Assembly (NCBI RefSeq): GCF_910589235.1 | Contig: NC_060955.1 | Coordinates: forward strand, 5,865,694-5,929,693 | From: Vespa crabro | Taxonomy: Eukaryota; Arthropoda; Insecta; Hymenoptera; Vespidae | Length of the DNA stretch: 64,000 bases | Reading direction: 5' to 3' | Shown here: piece after piece, positions 60,810-64,000 of the stretch | Layout of the letters: each line of letters starts with the position of its first letter | How positions within the stretch are numbered: position 1 is the stretch's first letter | The notes under the pieces: model-generated | What the model saw: the letters and a program-made list of their open reading frames with translations, nothing else | Databases searched by the model: none | Told to the model about the DNA's origin: nothing | Made by a program: the position numbers and the translations under genes

Positions 60810-61485
60810 GAGAGAGAAACAGACAGGTTGACGAGAACAAAAACAATAACAGAGAAGTGTGGTGAGGGTATAACTTGAAAGAAATTAGAATTTCGAATGC
60901 CAAAGTAAAATAAATAAGACCGTTATTATGCAACGGCATTCGCTAAATGTTTCATCGCCGCTGGATATCTACGAAGTACGAAAGGACGCACTTTGAGTGC
61001 TTTTAGCGAACTACTTTGTCTCATATTTTTTTTCTCCCTATTTCTCTTTCCTTTTTTCTTCTTTACTTCGAAAGTCATCTTCCTTGTTTTCTCCTTCCTA
61101 TCGTCTTGGACTTTATCCTTTTTGCTTTCTTCCTTAAAGTACGTAGGACGAGCAAAAGCCGACTCGTAAAAATTCGCATACTTACTGACTGCTTCGATAA
61201 TGGCTTCGAACTACTTGCTGAACTATCCTACTATCGAACTATATTTAATACACTTATCTAATAAGGAGTCATCTGCCAGCAGCTCGAGGAGAAAACTTGG
61301 GCTAACGAAGTTTGATCACATTCAGGTATCTAAGCAATTAATTATGAGAACACCTTCACGTAAAAAGTTTCCTCTCGTTAAGGCGTCTCTCTCCCCTCCC
61401 TTCCCCCCTCTCTCTCTTTATCCTCATATTCGTCGGAGATGATTCTTTGTGATATATCTTAGAGAGCAAAGCGATAAAAGTTTAG

Positions 61486-61676
61486 TTCGAGAGAAGCAGA
61501 GAGGAAGAAAGAGATGGAAGGATCAAAGCGGGTACCGAGGAATCGCGTAAGAAGATGGCGAGCGCATATAATCCATTAATTTTCGTCTGAGTCGTTTCAG
61601 GCACGACGTCAGATGCAGTAGCGTCAGAAGCGGGAGCTCTTAAGTGGAGGCAGCAGTGGGGGTGGTCTCATGAACC
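61486..61676 (+). CDS. Candidate two-exon coding segment joined across a 54-nt intron, family unknown
   Basis: Exon 1 (61486-61546) reads FERSREEERDGRIKAGTEES and ends at CGC|GTAAGA. A 54-nt intron (61547-61600) ends gtcgtttcag, a typical insect short-intron size. Exon 2 (61601-61676) is open in only one of three frames, reading RTTSDAVASEAGALKWRQQW and then GWSHEP, and ends at ACC|GTAAGA. That one open frame is exactly the phase exon 1 needs, which is why I rate it above the others. Exon 2 is also GC-richer than its surroundings. Exon 1 lacks an ATG in frame and its upstream acceptor (gtttag, 61485) is weak. I do not recognise the protein; it may be part of a gene with long introns. Confidence 0.33.
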
Positions 61677-61686
61677 GTAAGAAAGT

Positions 61687-63843
61687 AGCTCGATTAAAAC
61701 GGTTCCGACGATGTTCTTCGGCCAGATTAACGGCTCCTTTGTTATCTCGCTCGCTCGCTAGCGCGGTCATTGTGCTTCCTGATTATTAGATTATGGATAT
61801 ATGGGTCATAAAATCTTGCTCGCGCGTTAAACGCAACGCCTATTGTGTAGAAAAAAGAGTAAGAGAGAAAAAAAGAGAGGAAGAGAGACGAGACAGTGTA
61901 GGATTCAGCAACGGTATATCGCGACTCGACTATATACCAAAATAGAGTCCTTAGCCTCGTTATATGCTTACGGTGCTCCACATACGACATTTTCGCGTGA
62001 ACGCACGTTTCAGAGTTGACATGTGATGCGTCACACACGAGTCATTGTTATTCCGATCACGTCTACAGAGTACCGTTCCTCCGTTCGAGACACTTTTCGA
62101 GCAATAGTCTAAAGCTCAATTAAGAGACACGAATGATACATTTATGGCACAGAAACAACAATATATAGTTATATCTATTGAATACAAAGAACAATAAATT
62201 TTTCATTTTTTATGCGAAACATTGAATTGGCATACGTCTTAAACCGTTACCGTTTTACCGGCTCATTTCTATCTATTTCTTCCTCTTAGCTTTTTCCTTT
62301 TATTTGTTACACGTGCAAATTCGAAGACGCGAACGTTCTCATGTTCCGGGAACGATAGCGCACCGTCCGTCCGTCCATTCGTACGATCCGCGGCCACATT
62401 ATAAAGCCAGCCGAGTAAGTATATCAGCGACAGAGCTTCATATACATTTCAGTCGGTACGATTTCTAAGGTTAGAACCGTGATACGTGGTTTCCTCGTGG
62501 ACTGGTGGTAACGTCGGGCCGGAAATCGAGCACGGTTCTACATGCACCCTATGCACGCACGTCAGCCTCACCTCCTTCTTCTCCTTCTCTTTCTCCTTCT
62601 CCTTTTTCCAATCGTATATATGCATACGTCTACATATACATAGCTATATAAATATATATGTATGTATATACATAGATACATATATGGAAATAAGACACGC
62701 CGTTTCTTTGCACGAGTTTACAGCTTTTACTCCTCTCATGGCGGCGGCAAGGAGAGCAACGTAATCCGTGTTACGGATCTGTGCTTCGAACTTCGACGAA
62801 AAATCTCGAATCCAAGCTATCCATAAAGCCTCGATTGCGATCGACGTATCCAGGGGTTTCACGGTGGATCACGAGAGAACGAGAATAACCACGTTATGGT
62901 GGATTCACTCCTAGACGTATGCGTATTTCGTGTTGTAAACCGTCTAACCTTAACGCTTCCCGTATACATTCTTTTTCTTTAAGATCGCCAACTTCGTACG
63001 TAAATTTTCTTTTAAGAGATGTTTCTATTATGTATAATTAATGTTATACGTAATATTTCATGAGCCTTGCTAAGTGATCCATAAAATATTCTTGAGAATT
63101 TCAAAGTATCACTATCGTTCATGTGAAATCAATCGAACAGATGAATAAGTAACTTAATCATAAATCAATAAATAGTCGTATAATTACTGAATATAATTAA
63201 GGAATTAGAGATCTTTTCGATGTAACGTCGTATACGTGTTAGACAGTGCGAAAGATCGATAAAAGAAAAAATGATTAGAGTAGATCAGAATCGAATTGTT
63301 TTTATCATCGCTAACTTTGTTTAAAGATATAAATTTATAAATTTTTTTTTAATAATGTACGAACTAATATCAAACGATCGTTAAAACAAATTCATAGACA
63401 TACTTTATACGAGTAAATAATAAATTCGATATGAATAATATCTCATCTCTTTTTTAAAATCAATTCCTGTTAAAAATAATATTTTTTAAGAATCGTTATT
63501 TCGTCCTATCGAAACATTTTTCTCGAACGTCGAATTTATTCATTTCTCTCATGGAATTTTTTCTTCGATGACACAGTACCCATTCACGAGTAAGAAGGAC
63601 ACTTGAGAATGGTCGTTGACGAGATGGCATCTGACAATTCGGTGGAGCTAGAAGTTGGAAGTGGAAGTGTAGGTGGATCGCACTGATTTTTCATGCAAAC
63701 GATAGTGCTCAACACGGACGGCCAAGCTCGAAAGCACGATTTCTTTGGGCAATGCATCCGTCAACGTCTGTTGCCCGAGTCACAGAAATTTAACCCGACC
63801 GCGCGGAGAAATGGACGGCTTCGTAGCCACGTCGTTTTCTCTA

Positions 63844-63886
<43 letters not shown>

Positions 63887-64000
63887 CTTCCACTCTTTCT
63901 CTCTCTCTCTCTCGCTCTCATGGACAACGTATAAACCGACGACGCGCCACGTGAACACCGACCACCCCCGTGGCTCATGAAAACCCCTCGATTTGTATTC
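61687..64000. other. Right-end stretch, mostly AT-rich, with a possible promoter
   Basis: No gene is supported. It holds a TATA-box candidate near 62400, TATA/CATA-rich sequence at 62620-62690, an AT-rich island at 62990-63560, and a CT array at 63846-63881 followed by another at 63898-63913. A 25-codon ATG frame (63609-63686) reads MVVDEMASDNSVELEVGSGS; it could be a start exon but has only a poor donor nearby. Confidence 0.55.
62400..62453 (+). promoter_or_regulatory. Possible core promoter: TATAAAG box and TCAGT initiator
   Basis: TATAAAG lies at 62400-62406. A TCAGT arthropod-type initiator (TCA+1GT) lies at 62449-62453, about 50 bases downstream, longer than the usual 25-30; at the usual distance there is only TATCAGCG (62422). 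No downstream promoter element of good match was seen and the ORF that follows is repeat-derived. Confidence 0.18.

Overview
This window looks like nuclear DNA of an arthropod, most likely an insect, and an aculeate hymenopteran (wasp, bee or ant) is my best guess. That guess rests on style only: a moderately AT-rich background, very frequent CpG words such as tcg, cga and cgt, and an extreme density of (GA)n/(CT)n microsatellites with (TA)n, (TCG)n, (TTC)n and (TAG)n arrays. No diagnostic gene was recognised. There is no operon structure, ribosome-binding site, rRNA, tRNA or CRISPR array.

Nearly all of the 64 kb reads as intron or intergenic DNA. Most open frames come from simple repeats: (CT)n reads as Ser-Leu, (GA)n as Arg-Glu, (TCG)n as poly-Ser or poly-Arg and (TA)n as Ile-Tyr. 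The few gene-like traces are all weak. They are: a 20-codon C-terminus with a stop at the left edge (1-65, +); one exon candidate with a good acceptor at 13212-13322 (+); an exon pair at 22191-22284 and 23424-23525 (+); a 137-codon ORF with a hydrophobic helix at 27200-27613 (+), facing a minus-strand consensus donor at 27349; two minus-strand ATG-plus-donor ORFs at 39275-39544 and 44592-44697; and a two-exon model joined across a 54-nt intron at 61486-61676 (+), which is the most coherent. No protein family could be assigned to any of them.

Layout: 0.07-4.6 kb is mixed unique sequence with a CpG-rich block. 4.6-13 kb is dense in GA/CT and holds three CpG-rich triplet arrays (7.8-8.9 kb). 13-22 kb has long CT and poly-A/TTC/TA/GGAA tracts. 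22-25 kb is a quieter AT-rich region with a palindrome cluster, a 53-nt hairpin and a tandemly duplicated unit of about 236 bp. 25-44 kb is again microsatellite-rich. 44-60 kb holds very long GA/CT arrays, a 260-bp TACATA/TA array and a GTCGTT hexamer array. 59.4-60 kb and 63-63.6 kb are AT-rich islands.

I see no complete gene and no convincing new biological system. The best leads are non-coding: the tandem TAATGCATTA sites beside the hairpin (23065-23156), the duplicated unit with CRE-like palindromes (24129-24583), the minus-strand G-quadruplex motif (20656-20681) and the overall GA/CT load.
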